From contig JAYKYS010000009.1 in NCBI GenBank assembly GCA_036924285.1, positions 1,736,001 through 1,800,000 of the forward strand: DNA of 64,000 nucleotides. Reading direction: 5' to 3'. The notes under the pieces are model-generated. The model worked only from the letters and a program-made list of their open reading frames with translations. It was not told where the DNA came from and made no database searches. This document shows positions 46,601 through 59,100 of the stretch, one piece after another; the stretch's first letter is position 1, and every line of letters starts with the position of its first letter. Both the position numbers and the translations under genes were made by a program. Source of the DNA: Asterella californica (Eukaryota; Streptophyta; Marchantiopsida; Marchantiales; Aytoniaceae).

Positions 46601-49600
46601 TGGCAGGTTGCTGGCTCCCTGCTATAGCTTCTCCTTTGGCTTCGGTCCATCCGAGTCCTTGAGCTTTGCGAGCCAGACTTTCGACTGTTCGACCAAAGCT
46701 CTCATGAATCTGCTCTGGGCCGTAAAACTTTTCCTGACCTGAATCTTTGGCCGCAGAATGAAACCTCACAGACTTGGAAACTTTGCCTGGAAGAATAGGA
46801 TCGCGAAAACGAATAGCTCGAGGATCTTCATTCGTTCCCCTTATATTGGAGTTACTTGGTTCCTGAAGAACCTGTGTTGAGTTAACTTTTCTACTAAAGG
46901 AGGTTGCTGCGCCAGATGGATTCTTGTCCTCGCTTTCAGTTGTATTCTGCTCCTGAGATTGGGACGATAATGTAATCCCTGCTACTGACTGATCAATATC
47001 TCCCCGGGGTGTCCAGATAATTGAGGGAGGCTCTTCACCCACTTCAATCTCGACCATAGATCCATTGACTTTAACAGAAAAGGCGTGTGGATTCGCAAAG
47101 TCTGCTTCATGAATCGAAGGTTCATATTTGCAGGAGTTCCCGACTACTCTTGGAACATTGGCGTCCTCAGTCTTGGCAGACCTTCTAGTCATACATGAAA
47201 TTTTCGGGCTGCCTATACATCCATTGCTCAAGTGTCTCTGTTTAGAGAGTTCCTGGTTGACCACAGTAGGGCAAGAAATCCTTCCCAAGTGAAGCGGACA
47301 GACGGAAGATCCTCTGCCGTGAAACTGAGGAAACCTCCCATGAGCACAATGATGGTCGTGCGCAGCGTTACAAGGTCTTGAACAGGATACGTCCGTTCCT
47401 TCTTCCGTGTGCCCTCGAGGGCTTATGGTTTGTGCAAGAGGATGTTCATGCAGACAGTTAGAATTTTGCTCCGGAGTCTCCACCGATGAAGCTGACAAGT
47501 CTTGTTGTGGATCTGATTCGTCCCGTCCATCTGACTCATTTCCTGAATCTAAAGCTGCAATTACGTGTTGTAAGTAAGTTTCTGGCTCTTCAGGTCTTAC
47601 CGTGTAACTGGACAGAGGAGCTGCACCCGAGCCATCGGATGAAATCCATCCTTCAGTAAAGCGATGGCTGTCACCACCAATGATCTTGGGTCGTCGATGG
47701 AGGTCAGGCTTAATTTTGAACCCAAGTTTTCTCTCGACTTTTGAAGAACCTATTCCAGTCTGTGCTCTGTATCCTGCAAAGAGTCCCTTATCTAATCGCG
47801 CTTTGTACTCTGTCACTTCGGTCGTAGAGCTCTTCCTACATTTGTCATTGACCAGGCTGCGTTCTCCAACAGTCTGCAAGGAAACAATAGATTCTTGGCT
47901 TCAAGAATTACCTACAATTATCCTCAAGACGTCGTGTATTCACCTATGCACCCAACGAATTCACGCGTTAAGTGTTGATTACTGCCTTCTATAGGAAGGA
48001 TTTGGATGACGTAGAGAAAAGATCTGAAGGCGGAAAGACGACCTCTTTATTGGGAAATTCCACCGTTCCACCTTAAGGTGATACTGAGCTGTGTTGCAGC
48101 ACGTGCATCTACCTAAACCCTCACTCAAAATAATACCAACAACGTGAAGTACAACTCAGCCGTCTTGCAGATCTAGGCTTACCTCCAAGGCGTGCCTGAT
48201 CCTCGTTGCCATTCTCGCGGCCAACCCAGAATCTCTTTTTGACTCATCCCCCAATCTCGTCAAACTTTCACGACCAGTGAGTGCAATTAAACTTGAACCG
48301 CCACCACCTTGTCGCATTGTAGATTTACCGTTTAGTTCATCTTCCGAGGCAGTAACCAGAGAAGTCGTATTGCTTCGAGAGGGGTCAGCAGTAAGGTCGT
48401 TTACTGTTGCCTTTCCTTCAGCCTCCACCGGACCATCCTGTCTTTCGGCATACAACGCAGTAGGCACCATAGAAGCATGAACAATCTGGTTGTCGAATTC
48501 CATAGACGAACTTTCAGTGGATTTAGTTCCCGGCAAAGATGCCGGTTTACTTGAAACGAGTTGATCTGGGACCTGGTCAATTTTGGGCTGTACTTCCTCG
48601 TAGACATAACCCACTAATTTAAGGGTACGGTTACGGTCTTCTGGAGAGACGTTGATCTGGGTGTCATGGGTTTTCATATCTTTCCCGTTGTCGGTTACCC
48701 CTCTTTCCTCCTGCAAAAGCAAACATTAGATTCAGTTCTGACCGGAGAATTACAAACACGAACCTAATCTGCACGCTTGCATTACATGGACATGGCCGAG
48801 CAATATTCATAAGGGAGAATCCCCAGTTCTCTTTCAACCTATCACTTTGGAGTACTATGTGTTGCGACTGCAAAGCCGTTGGCTTAGCATGTGGCATTGT
48901 CCAGCTTTGTGTGGCGATTGAACTTCTTACCAGTGAATTTATCCTGATAACTGAGGATGCTTGTCTCCTCCCAGGAGGAGACGCTGTGAGCTTAGTGAGA
49001 CTACAGATGTGATTCTCAAGGTTGCAGTCGAAAAGAACCTGCAGGTTACCAAATTCCGCTTCGTCGCGGCTTGCACTAGTGAAAGTGTTTGGACTCGGGA
49101 TGTCAACCTGTATAGACCCCTGATTTTGACACTTGGTGTGCCTGTGTGGGACAGAATAAATCTCAACATGTTTGTGACGTGGATTTGCTGTAAAATATGC
49201 AGTTGCAGCTACGCGAGCACCTGAGTGAGAGAGGGTATCAGCCACAATTTCGTCATCGAAGCAAGCCTCCACGCTCCTGAATTCCGTAAAATTCGTGTCA
49301 CATGAGGATAAGGAAGGATCTGCTATACCCTTGGTTGAACCCGAAGGTGTATGGGAATAAACGATCTGTTCGTCTGCATCTTTTTCATGGCTTACATCGA
49401 ACTTTGAAGAGCGTAAGCTGAGTGTCCCACCTGTGGAACTTGGGCCAGTTACCTTCCCTTTGAGATCAAGTTCACCCAGCTTTTTAGTGATTTCACAAGC
49501 ACCTACAACTCGTCCGACGCCTTGAGCCAGGTGTGGGCTAATATTTCCAACATCTTCGACATTTATATTTGCTTCTGTGGCATCCTCACCTAGACCATCA

Positions 49601-50722
49601 AGTGTGTAATTACCTTCCTCTCCTTGATTTTCGAGTTGCAACTCTGGTAACGAAACCGCGTTGTGCAAAGTTTCTGAACCGTCTTGAGGTATTCCAGAAT
49701 CTAAGCATGGTGAAATTCGCTTTTCTGGATCATATCCGCCGTCGAAATGCTCGATATCATCCGAGTTCGTATCTGATTCCAGACTACCCAAACTTTCTGC
49801 CGATTGACGATGAGAAACTAAACGATTGACCTGCACCACGTTACAGACGTTTTCTTCTTTAAACTGAACTACAGTTTTCTCAGATCCCCAATCATTGGCA
49901 CATTTCGCCCCACTCTCATCAAAGCGTACGGGACTAGTTTGCGCGTTTGCACATTCTTGTTTTATACCGTGAGTACTGCACACGCTTTCAAGACCTACAC
50001 TGGAGAACTCCTGGAGACTGTTGATTGGAACCCGTTTGTCAATGCCATCAGTTTCGCCACCTGCTATCGCTGGGATGAATATCCCATGCGTCAGCTCTTC
50101 TGAATCCCAGAGGGTATCATCCCCGGAAGAAGCCTCACTTTCGATTTCTGCAGATTAATCCGATTTTAATAAACTTGGATCAGGAAGCATATTCTGGATA
50201 GTAACTGTGCTAGCTTAATACCAAGGGAGCCATCAGTCGCCTCAACCAGGTCATAAACAGCTTAATGCGTATCGCCAATAAGATAGTTCTCGTCAGTGAC
50301 AGCTTAACCGTTGCTTACGTCAGGGCAACAAACTTGAAGTCGACACCAGAAAACCATAACCCTGTCAAGAAATGGGATGCAGCAGGTCAACAGTAAAAGA
50401 CATGAAAAAGAGTACGCTGCGTTTACGACTCAGACTCAACACAACCGCTGTGGCAAAGAATGCTGGTGATTTATTAACCCGCCGCTTCATTGATCGATGA
50501 AAACAATACACCATTTAATCGGGAATTTCGGACGGGTAACGTGTTCTTGACAAGGAGAAGCTTACCAAGTCGAGCGAGAGAAGGCCACCGGCGATGAAGG
50601 CTTGGCAGAGAACGGATACAACAGACCTCTTCCCGAAATCGGTGAAACTCGTGGCGCAAACGCGCTAGGCCACCCGAACTTCTCCCACGGCCCCTTTTGC
50701 TTACGCTTTTGGGCCCAACCAT
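34656..50722 (-). CDS. Large spliced gene of unknown function, about 2,872 codons
   Basis: Twelve exons joined in phase with GT-AG borders: 50722-50566, 50147-48931, 48710-48183, 47873-46578, 45998-45888, 45653-45498, 45297-44587, 40096-37440, 37060-35909, 35602-35562, 35410-35024, 34861-34656. The summed length is 8,619 nt, divisible by three. ATG at 50722, stop at 34656. The protein is Ser-, Lys- and Glu-rich with no transmembrane segment or recognised globular domain, so probably largely disordered. Short features: basic N-terminus (KRGRGRSSG), two DWPxY motifs near 36865 and 36945, helical ends such as ARMATRIRHALE and ASIKRAKQIVRDTLGDVF, and an acidic helix DEELELALLELVIKTVL near 37540. 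TTSPVRVLD near 38360 recalls the SPVSVLD motif of TON1-recruiting (TRM/LONGIFOLIA) proteins, but it alone does not prove membership. The 4.5-kb intron between exons 7 and 8 means it could be two genes, though the phase matches across it. Confidence 0.72.
37440..40096 (-). CDS. Largest exon (exon 8) of the unknown gene
   Basis: 2,657 nt, flanked by TTTAATCAG acceptor and CAAAG|GTACCT donor. It encodes about 886 residues of Ser/Lys/Arg-rich, low-complexity sequence with patches GGNYLFAHNIREKMRQSQGL near 39820 and SPVRVLD near 38360, and the acidic helix near its end. The neighbouring exon starting at 37060 supplies exactly the one base its split codon needs. Confidence 0.8.
40627..40676. repeat. 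17-bp perfect inverted repeat in intron 7
   Basis: Arms 40627-40643 and 40660-40676 are exact reverse complements around a 16-nt loop. TTTCCAGAA occurs both inside the loop and after the right arm. Confidence 0.88.
42128..43033 (+). other. Three adjacent plus-strand open stretches in intron 7 (doubtful gene)
   Basis: 42128-42358, 42360-42602 and 42734-43033 are open in sequence, Lys/Arg-rich, with no recognised domain. The second starts two bases after the first stops. They could be exons of a nested opposite-strand gene or chance. I do not assign a function. Confidence 0.2.
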
Positions 50723-51250
50723 ACCTACAGCTCAGCAGTTGCATCCATCTTCTACTAGCTTCGAGCTTGCCACTTCATGCCACTCTTCAATCAAAGACCT
50801 AGATCGGGGAGCGTAGGGTTCACGCCGAAAGAGGTGACTTCTCCGCAAGAGCAACTCGTCAGAGCCACCATGTTTCAGGCAGAAGAATCTCTGAAGTCGT
50901 TCTCTTTCCAGGGACGAATCAAGGGACGAATCAAGGCTGATTCTTCGGAACAGCTCTGCAAACATGGGAACTTACCATGAAGGAATTTCTTGCGGAAGCT
51001 GAGAACTGCTCCAGGTTTCATCAGGGGCTCCGAACATATATTCTTTCGGTTTGTCCTCGATGCAAGAAACAAGCCGTCAGCCATCTTGCTCAACTGTGTC
51101 CAGTAACATCGCGCAAACGCATCCTCAAATGCTCTGCGCCTACAAATCCGTCGCTAGGATCGTTTGCCTAGGTTTAGCTCATATCGTTGAAGTAATAATA
51201 GAGTCAGTACTACAAAGTCAAACTTGCACGGACAGTTGATAATATTAAAG
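50723..51250 (-). promoter_or_regulatory. 5' UTR and promoter region of the unknown gene
   Basis: A 77-codon upstream reading frame (50965-50732, minus) ends a few bases before the ATG at 50722, so a regulatory uORF is possible. A 12-nt tandem GGGACGAATCAA x2 lies at 50911-50934. Transcription start not determinable by eye. Confidence 0.35.
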
Positions 51251-51309
51251 AATAATTATAAAAGTTTAAATATTTTTGTATGTTCAGAGAAAAATATTTT
51301 ATGAGTAGT

Positions 51310-52330
51310 ATGAGTCCAACGTTAGCAGGTAGCATTCATTGTTCCTAGATAATCAGTCTCTATGGATGACAAAGCAACATAAGGTGTTTCATAGAAGCTC
51401 CACTTATAATAGTGATTCCAAGTCCAAAAGTATAATTTCACGTGGATCTCATATTGACACTTCATACGCAATTAACATTAGTGTAGTCGTGTAACAATAA
51501 TGAGCCGTAGTGTCGATAATGAACTGTATTGTATAAAAACGGCATATAGCAGATCTTATAACAGAGGATCCACTTAACAACCTCCCAAAATTGATCTTCG
51601 CGATGATTACATGAATTGATTAATAAGACTAACGACATAATTTAAGTCTGGTCTAGTGATAGTTGTATAGAAGATACTCCCAATCATATCTGTATACATG
51701 TATGGACATTAAAAAACTCAAACAAAATCACTCTCAACTGTAGCAATGGATTTGTAGTCAAGTGTATCAAATCTCTCAAACATATTGAGAGTTTATTGAA
51801 GACCTACAAGTCAAACAACAATTTCATCTTAATGACTTCAAGCAAGGACTACTTGAGCTCTCTTAAGTCCATCATCTCAAATCGAGATTTCAAGTAATCC
51901 TTGATCAATAAAATCAGCTCTTCTTAGTTATCAATAATGATCAAATCATCAACATAGATGGTGATCACCACAATCTGCTTTCATACTCTCAGTGAATACA
52001 ATGTATAATCTGAACTGCAAATATGAAACCAAAGAGACTGCAAGTAAGAATTCTCTTTCGCATATCATGCTCTTGGTTCTTATTCTAGACTATAGAGGAC
52101 CTTTTATAACTTACACAAACAAAAAGGAAACTCAAGATACTCAGAACTGAGTGGTATGTAAACCTCATCTTCAAGATTGTCATTGAAGAAAACATTCTTG
52201 AAGTCCATATGCAACATAACTTCCAATCCTTTTGAGTAGCAATTGCAACTGCGCTTCAAATGATCACCATTTTTGCAAAGTCTCTTCCAAATCCACTCCA
52301 TGTTGTTGTGTATAGCCTTTGACACATGAT
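51310..52330 (-). pseudogene. Ty1/Copia polymerase relic (RT to RNase H)
   Basis: Minus-strand remnants in order: LHMDFKNVFFNDNLEDEVYI near 52150-52210 (RT, first catalytic Asp region), ITIYVDDLIII near 51950 (YVDD catalytic box), KSRFEMMDLRELK near 51870, and ITRPDLNYVVSLINQFM near 51610-51660. Many stops and frameshifts. It is much older than, and not a recent copy of, the 28.5-kb Copia element. No LTRs recognised. Confidence 0.78.
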
Positions 52331-53090
52331 ATCATCCATGTTGTTGAAGACTCGTCTATAACCAATCGTCTTTTTATTCTCTAATAAGTCCACCAACCAT
52401 AAGGTCTGTTGAGATTGCAATGATGACTAGGCTGATAAGGCGATATGGTGCTTATGTGGTAGAAATATGACTGTATATTATGGAGGACGTGCTCACCTGC
52501 ATGAGTATCACTTAGATAATTGTATGATAATCACTTGCGAGTATGCATGTGTATTATATGACTCGGGTTAAATCGACATTTGGTCAAGTTAGAATCACCA
52601 CGTGTACCTAATAGGAGTGCTTCGAACACTAAAAAAGCTTAACGTCTGAAGGGCAGAAGGAGGTTTTAGACATTGTTTCGTATCGTGGATTGGCTATGGT
52701 GTTAAACTAAGGTTCTAGAATGAGATTTTATCAACTTGTTCCAAACATCTTTCTGCTTGCACCATTGGATAGCTCTTGTTGAGATGATCAAAATTGATCT
52801 TTTTATCATCGAGAACAGAGCTAAGACAACGGAGTTACAAGCAGTTATGACTTTTAAGATTCCGCACATTGTGCACCTCAGATGGGTTGATGTTGCATCT
52901 GACATGCTTACAGGACAGAGTACTTATGGGATAGGTTTGTTGACATGACGGGTGCTAATTAGAAAAAGATGTTGATGGAGCATTAGAGCTGAGGTGGTAG
53001 ATTGGGATGATGTGTCATCATGCATGTGTGTCACTTGACGGCATGTCACACTTCACACTTGGCATGCATCAACGGATAACACTTGGCGCT
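52331..53090. other. Intergenic, no gene seen
   Basis: AT-rich, with overlapping open stretches on both strands near 52702-52948 but no recognised domain. Confidence 0.4.
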
Positions 53091-53272
53091 AGCACACGAT
53101 GACACCTGGAGTTTTATCCCCTGCTTGCAAACATATAAAAGCTGGAAGTTCTACAATTCAATCGGCAGAATTTTCAGAAGAAGCTGAGAGGTTGTTCAAA
53201 TTTTTTGGCATAATTTCTGAAACTTATTACAGATTTGGGATGGATTTTTGGGTTAAAGATGGTGAAACCAGC

Positions 53273-53300
53273 AAATCTGCACGAGACCTCGTGCAGATTT
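53273..53300. repeat. 13-bp perfect palindrome, first member of a repeat family
   Basis: AAATCTGCACGAG, a 2-nt spacer, then its exact reverse complement. Diverged copies occur at 53497, 55777, 55838, 56055, 56117 and 56334. Confidence 0.85.
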
Positions 53301-53838
53301 ACTAAAAAGAAAAGGTAACTTCTTAACTTTGAACAGCTGTAGGTTCCTCTGCAGAGTTATATTTTTGTCATGCTTCGTACCTTTGGAAAGATGGCGAAAA
53401 GACATTTCCAATGTCACTTAAACTACGTCATTTGGAGTCGTGATTAGAGAACTACAGGGGTTTGAAATTCTCCAAGTATTTTGGAGCTCTATAATTGTGT
53501 GCGAGGGCTCTTGCAGATTTAAATAGGAGAACATTTAGGGGTCAAGAGGTGACAATGTCCATGAGGGCTGACTAGATTTCTTGAAAGGAAGGATCTGAAA
53601 CTTTCAAAGTAGCCGTAATTTGAGCTTCAGACGTCAATTTGAGCAGAACGTGATATCATTGGATAAAGATTTTCAATAGCTTTCCGGTGACACCAAGAAC
53701 ACCGATGTTGTAGCGAGAGCCTTTCCTTTGAGCAAGGACGTACCTTCTGGCTGTGGCTAGCGATCGATGCACAGCAGAGCGGCTAGTATCTCGTGGATTT
53801 CTCTCTAACTTCCTCGATAACTAAGCACTTTCTTTCTC

Positions 53839-54264
53839 TCAGTAAAGGGTCAAGATAACTACACGAAAACGTTGGATGATCATGGACACGACAAACGGGA
53901 TAGGTGATGACATGATCTCTCGGTAGTATTCCTCTCCGAAGTTTCTCACTACTAGGGCTTCGTACATGGCTTTGGATCGACAGATGTGTCTTATCTCGCA
54001 CTGGGTGTTAAAGTTTACAGGAGGGAGCTTATTTAGATCCATCCTTCGTTAGATGAGGATAAAGACGGTGAGATCTCATTCTTGGCCGTAAGTGACAACA
54101 GGTAAGATCACAGGGACAGACGAGAGCATGACTTGCGCGGTAAAGTTATGCCCGAAGGATCCTATCAGAAACTGTTGAAAGTGAACTCGTTCCATGTACA
54201 TCAGTTTAATCTGGAAAGGGTTTCGAAAAGGGAATCTGGGCGGTAAGTAGAGTCCTTCGTCCAT
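53839..54264 (-). pseudogene. Two tandem, related reading frames of unknown family
   Basis: 54264-54076 (62 residues) and 54042-53839 (67 residues) lie in the same frame, their starts exactly 74 codons apart, with two stops between. Both begin MD...LPP..F and share a pattern F-G...Y/F......M-S-S..P-[IV]-P or V-P. They look like two copies of one domain from a decayed protein. I do not recognise it. Confidence 0.35.
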
Positions 54265-54269
54265 CTCTC

Positions 54270-55760
54270 ACAACATGTGCACTCCAACTACAAAGGTATC
54301 TCGATCCATAAAACTCTGATACAATCTCATAGGATCACCACGATCTCTCCACGAACAATCTCTTGGATTTCTCAAGGTTGAATGCCCCCACACAGGTCAC
54401 TCCCCTTTGCTTTAAAAGTTTCGAACACAAAACAAGGACAGGTGCAAGCTCCCTAACCGAGCAACCCAAGCCACACGGGCCGATGAGGTGGCACACATGC
54501 ACATCGCATGTTTGGTGCCGTCATACTCATCCACGTGTAAGTCGACTGGGTGAAAGGTCCAAAGGCATGCACCGTAACGTGTCCCAATACAAGAGACTAT
54601 GCTAGACAGGTAGTCGACTTTACAAGTCAAGGATCGCACTTTGCCACGTTGAGTGCGAACCTGACAACCACATGATGTGGTTACAACGTAGGTCGCTAAA
54701 GTCTTATCTACGCCTAGAATACGCCAAAGCAATACAAACGTCACACTGGATACTTTTCTGCCAACTGCCGCTAACAAGACTCAGGATCTGGACTAGATAC
54801 CGTTGCCGATACAACTCGACAGAAAAACAGCGAACTTTCACACATGATAGTTACAGATCTACAGCTTAGTCTCCTCTCAAACTTGCCACGTAGGTAGGAT
54901 ACTAGAATCCTTACTTACATGTCAAATTTCAGGAACATCTGACGGCTAGATCTTCTCCCACAATTAACACAAATCCACAGAAACTAACACGCACTTCCAA
55001 TCTCAGATTCAGGACAGAAGCTTCTTCGCCTAAATGAACCGTCCACTTCCACTCAAACTTCCTGTGCTATCAATTCAGAAGGTAAACTCACTACTCAGGA
55101 AATTTGAGCCGATTTGACCGTTCGGATCATCCTCCATAAATATGCAAAGTTGCTGCTCCAGATTGAGAGCTTTCTGCACCCCGTCGTCTTCAAATCGCCA
55201 TTGCGCTCAATCCGCAGAACATCCGGTGGTGAAATTTGTGGTCAGAGCTTCAGAAACTGACAGACTACAAGCTCATGAAATCTGGTCTCAATCTGACGGC
55301 TCAATCACTCAAACTCCTTAATCTTACAATCGGAAGAGAAAGCTATGTACTCTCATCACTCTATGAACTTCAAATCGCCATAACGTATGCCCTGGACCTC
55401 CAAATCGAGTAAAATTTGTGATCAGATTGCTCCTCCCGTCGAGAGCTCTCCGTCCATAACGTCAAAGTGCCCCGAACCTCCCAGAGCGCACACTTAGGTA
55501 GATGACAAGTTATCTTCACTTTTTGGTGGACCAATGGGAAGTTAAAGGACTCAACCTTGTCCTTTTCTGCCCCATGGAGACCCCCAGCAGATAATAGAGC
55601 ATTCTAAGCTCATAAGAGCAATGTTTTAGATCCCATTACACCACAACTTCCACAACTATGTGCAAAACGCACTTACACGGGTAATTTACATACTAACTGG
55701 TCCCACAACAGGACACCGGATTCCGAGGTTCAAGGTGAAAGTTTGAAGTTCATTGTATAC
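54270..55760. other. Non-coding, repeat-derived DNA
   Basis: A segment CTTCAAATCGCCAT followed by AAATTTGTG(A/G)TCAGA recurs at about 55185 and 55368, 183 nt apart. It resembles, inverted, a GATACC-TTGGAAAG-CTTTC module seen elsewhere. No gene recognised. Confidence 0.4.
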
Positions 55761-55776
55761 TTTTGGATCGCACGTC

Positions 55777-56400
55777 AAATCTGTGAAAGGGCTCGTGCAA
55801 ATTTCAGTGGGGACGGTACTTTGGGGTTAGGAGGCACAATCTGCACGAGGGCTCGTGCATATCTATTCACTAAGGGGTCTAAAAAGGTTCAAGCGGCTGT
55901 AACTCGGACTACAAATGTAAGCATGAGCCAAATTTGATACCAATGGATAGGGTTTTCCAAGGGCTTTCTGGTGACACCAAAATCATCAAATTCGGAGCTA
56001 CGAGATAGAAGTTGCAGGTGTTTGAAGTTCATCAAGAGTTTCACCGATATGTCAAAATTGTAGGAAGGCTCGTGCAATTTGATAGTTGGGAAGGGGCTGT
56101 GAAAGTTAGAAGTGCTTATCTGTGCGAGGGCTCACGCAGATTCACAAAAAGGAAGAGGTATGATGGGTTGAACGATCGTAACTCGAGTTGTAGCGGTCGG
56201 TTGGGACTGAAAGTGTTATCGTTGGAAAGAGGGTCCGAGAGCTTTCCAAGGACACCAAGAACTACATGTTCGGACGTGTAAGGAGGAAACTGCATGGGTT
56301 TAAAGCTAAAAAGACATGTCAGATTTGAACGACAAATCTGTGTGAGGGTTTGTGCATATTCTGACTGTAGAGAGAGTTTGCTCGTGAAAACTTGAAACCC
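55777..56400. repeat. 279-nt tandem repeat with paired palindromes
   Basis: The GCACGAG-CTCGTGC motif occurs at 55777, 55838, 56055, 56117 and 56334: alternate spacing 61-62 and 217 nt, a period of 278-279 nt. A degenerate half copy near 56377 fits the next expected position. Each unit also carries a GTAACTCG, CATTGGATAG or CGTTGGAAAG, and GACACCAA phrase. An outlying pair at 53273 and 53497 has 224-nt spacing. Confidence 0.78.
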
Positions 56401-56479
56401 TTATAACTTTCTACTGGGATATCCGTTTGGGTCACAAAAGGTACCATCAGAACCGGATTTTCAAGAGCAACACTTTTGG

Positions 56480-57340
56480 CTACTCTAATTTGGATTCTGG
56501 AAAATAAATTTGAAGAGTTTGGGGTTGAAGACTATCAACACGAAGTGAGTTCATATTACGTACCATTGGATTCATTTTTTTCTAAAGCTATGCAATTATA
56601 GCATTAGATCAGGGATTTAGGGATTTGTGTTAAGATCACTGACTATTGAGTATGTTTGTAAAATTTGTGAATAATTCGCAATAGTAAAGAGTAAGATTTT
56701 GGATTAGAAGTTTATGCTCGTATGTTGTTGTTTGTGTTTCTCGACCTTACGCGCTTTCCACAGCTAGATTCCTTACATATTTTCATATATACCTTTTACG
56801 TCTTACGATATGACATTGTAAGGATGCAAGTTTTTGAGTCGTGGATTTTGAAGTTTTCAAGATTTCAATACGTTCTTGACGAATAGGAGGGTTTTGGACA
56901 AGAAGCCTATGTGTCTGTGAAATTTTTCCGCTGAAAAAGGCAGTTCAAGGAGTTCATTTGATGTTTTGTTGCTAAAGAACCTCCATGTCCACATACTTTT
57001 GTTTGAGAAAGCAATTTTAAGGATACTTTGGCTTGGTGTAACTTCATGTGGGTAATTCTGTTTGGGACATTTTTGGTCCCCTTGGAAAGATCATGAGAAG
57101 TGCTTTCTGAGGCAATTGAAATCACAAGATTTTGAGCTATATTTGTGATGTTACAAGCATTTATCATTTACTGACTTTCTTAAGATGTTGGAGGTAAGGA
57201 TTTACATGTGGGTCAAGGTGACATTTGACTGGTTGTATTATTCCCTACAGATGTCTATTTAGAAGTTTCTCAAGTTCGAAGGAAAGTCTTCACACTCATT
57301 GAAGCTTTTTGCGTGCATCATTATGTCGAAGGTTTTATTG
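56480..57340. other. AT-rich intergenic, no gene seen
   Basis: No domain recognised on either strand; one GGAAAG...CTTTC module copy near 57090. Confidence 0.4.
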
Positions 57341-57348
57341 GAGGTAAT

Positions 57349-57722
57349 ATGCATATGGACAACATAGAATTCACAACTGCAAATTGCATTCTTAACCCTT
57401 GTGGTATAATTGAAATCTTAATCTAGACAGAATCATTTGTTTACTTAGTTGTCAAAGCGATCTGAAACTTCGGATTTCAATTACAAACTATCTCTAAAAT
57501 GCTCAAATTTAAACAAGCATATTTGATCCGTAATGCTGCATACATATCAAATTCACAATCCCGAAAATAAAAAATTTATATGTAAAACTTAACCTCTTCA
57601 ATGATAGATTCTATTTGTTGCAATGAATTATAGCAAGATCGCACCCACTCTCCTTCGCTTCTCAATCGGCTCAACTCAATTCGATCTTAGTGGATATAAC
57701 ATTACAATTCACAATACATATT
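57349..57722. repeat. Dispersed repeat, copy 2
   Basis: Counterpart of 25751-26233 in the same orientation, clearly diverged. Confidence 0.7.
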
Positions 57723-57729
57723 AGTATCG

Positions 57730-59095
57730 TATGTTACGTGAATGGTGTACATGCTACACAAGGTATATAGTTGTGGAAAAAAATTGTTCGCTTGGAGAAA
57801 AAAACCAAGTGTAAACCCACACTAAAGAATGATTTGCAATTTTTGCGTCATCCAATCATACACAGATTTACAAATGAACCTTAAAGGTTCAAAATGTCCA
57901 CTCAACCCTCCTAAATCTGAGTTTTCCTAGCTAGTCACAAAAGCCTCGAGAAATCCTTCCAACTAATATCAAAATCTCTCCAAACGGAGACTCGAATGAA
58001 AAGTTAAAATCGCTCAAAAATCACCCAACCTTGTCCAAATCTGAGAAGGCTGCTGAAATCTGCTTATGCCCGTTAGCAATTCACCATAGATCTTTGACAT
58101 CATCTTTAAATAAATCTCATCCATGACTACTTTTGATCATCTAGTCACCTCTATTGATCTCCAGAAGTCGAGTTATAACGATTCTCGTCCTCATTATAGC
58201 CAATTGAAATTAAGTGAAATTATCACTCAATTTCAAAATGCTATAACTTCCACTTCAAAATCTTGTAACTTAGACCTCCAGTACGAGCTCGTTTGATTTC
58301 TGATCCATACGTCTCTTACATGAAGGTCTAAATTTTTATAGAAGATGTTATATCGACTTGAGATATATTGTGATGTCATCTAGCTATTCTTTGACTTAGA
58401 GATAGTTTACTGAGATTTGTATTAATTACTTCGTACCCCGAAGAGATGGAAGGTCTTCTAGCATAAAGTATATTTTAAAATCTCAGCAGTAACTTTATTT
58501 ATAGTATCCACACCAAGCGACTGCACTGGTGTTGGGGTAGACAGAGGTGTCACGTTTAAGGAATATCTAGTGTACCGCTCCTAGCTATAGGTAACTTGGT
58601 GCCCAAAGACTTGTCTACTCCAAGCAGTTGGTGAGTCTAAAAAGATTTGATCAAAAGATCTCCTCCTTATAAGTTTACTCAACTATCCATGGAAGCCGAT
58701 ATATCACCAAATTTACCTTATCATCATTTCAAAATTCTATCCTTTTGAAATAAATTCATTTTCATTATTTATAATATGAAAATGGATGGATAGAGATCTG
58801 AACGTTGAAATTTGAATGATAATTGTCAGCGAAAGATAATTATGAAAGATTTTTGTCAGTGATTATTTTATCTGTTGGTGGATCTACATGTTGGTGGGAT
58901 GAAAACAATGAAAATCGATGAAAAACAAATGTCGATAGAAGACCAGTAGTCCAGATCGACCATGAAGAACCGCTTGTCATTTTATCTGAATTTTTATTAT
59001 GTAATCATCTTCTCGATCTCTTGTCACTATGCCACATGAACACGTGATTTTACGTTATTGATTTCTTTTATTCACTTGTATTTCTACTACTACTT
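57730..59095. other. AT-rich intergenic, no gene seen
   Basis: Only very short open stretches; no recognised motif. Confidence 0.4.
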
Positions 59096-59100
59096 CTACT

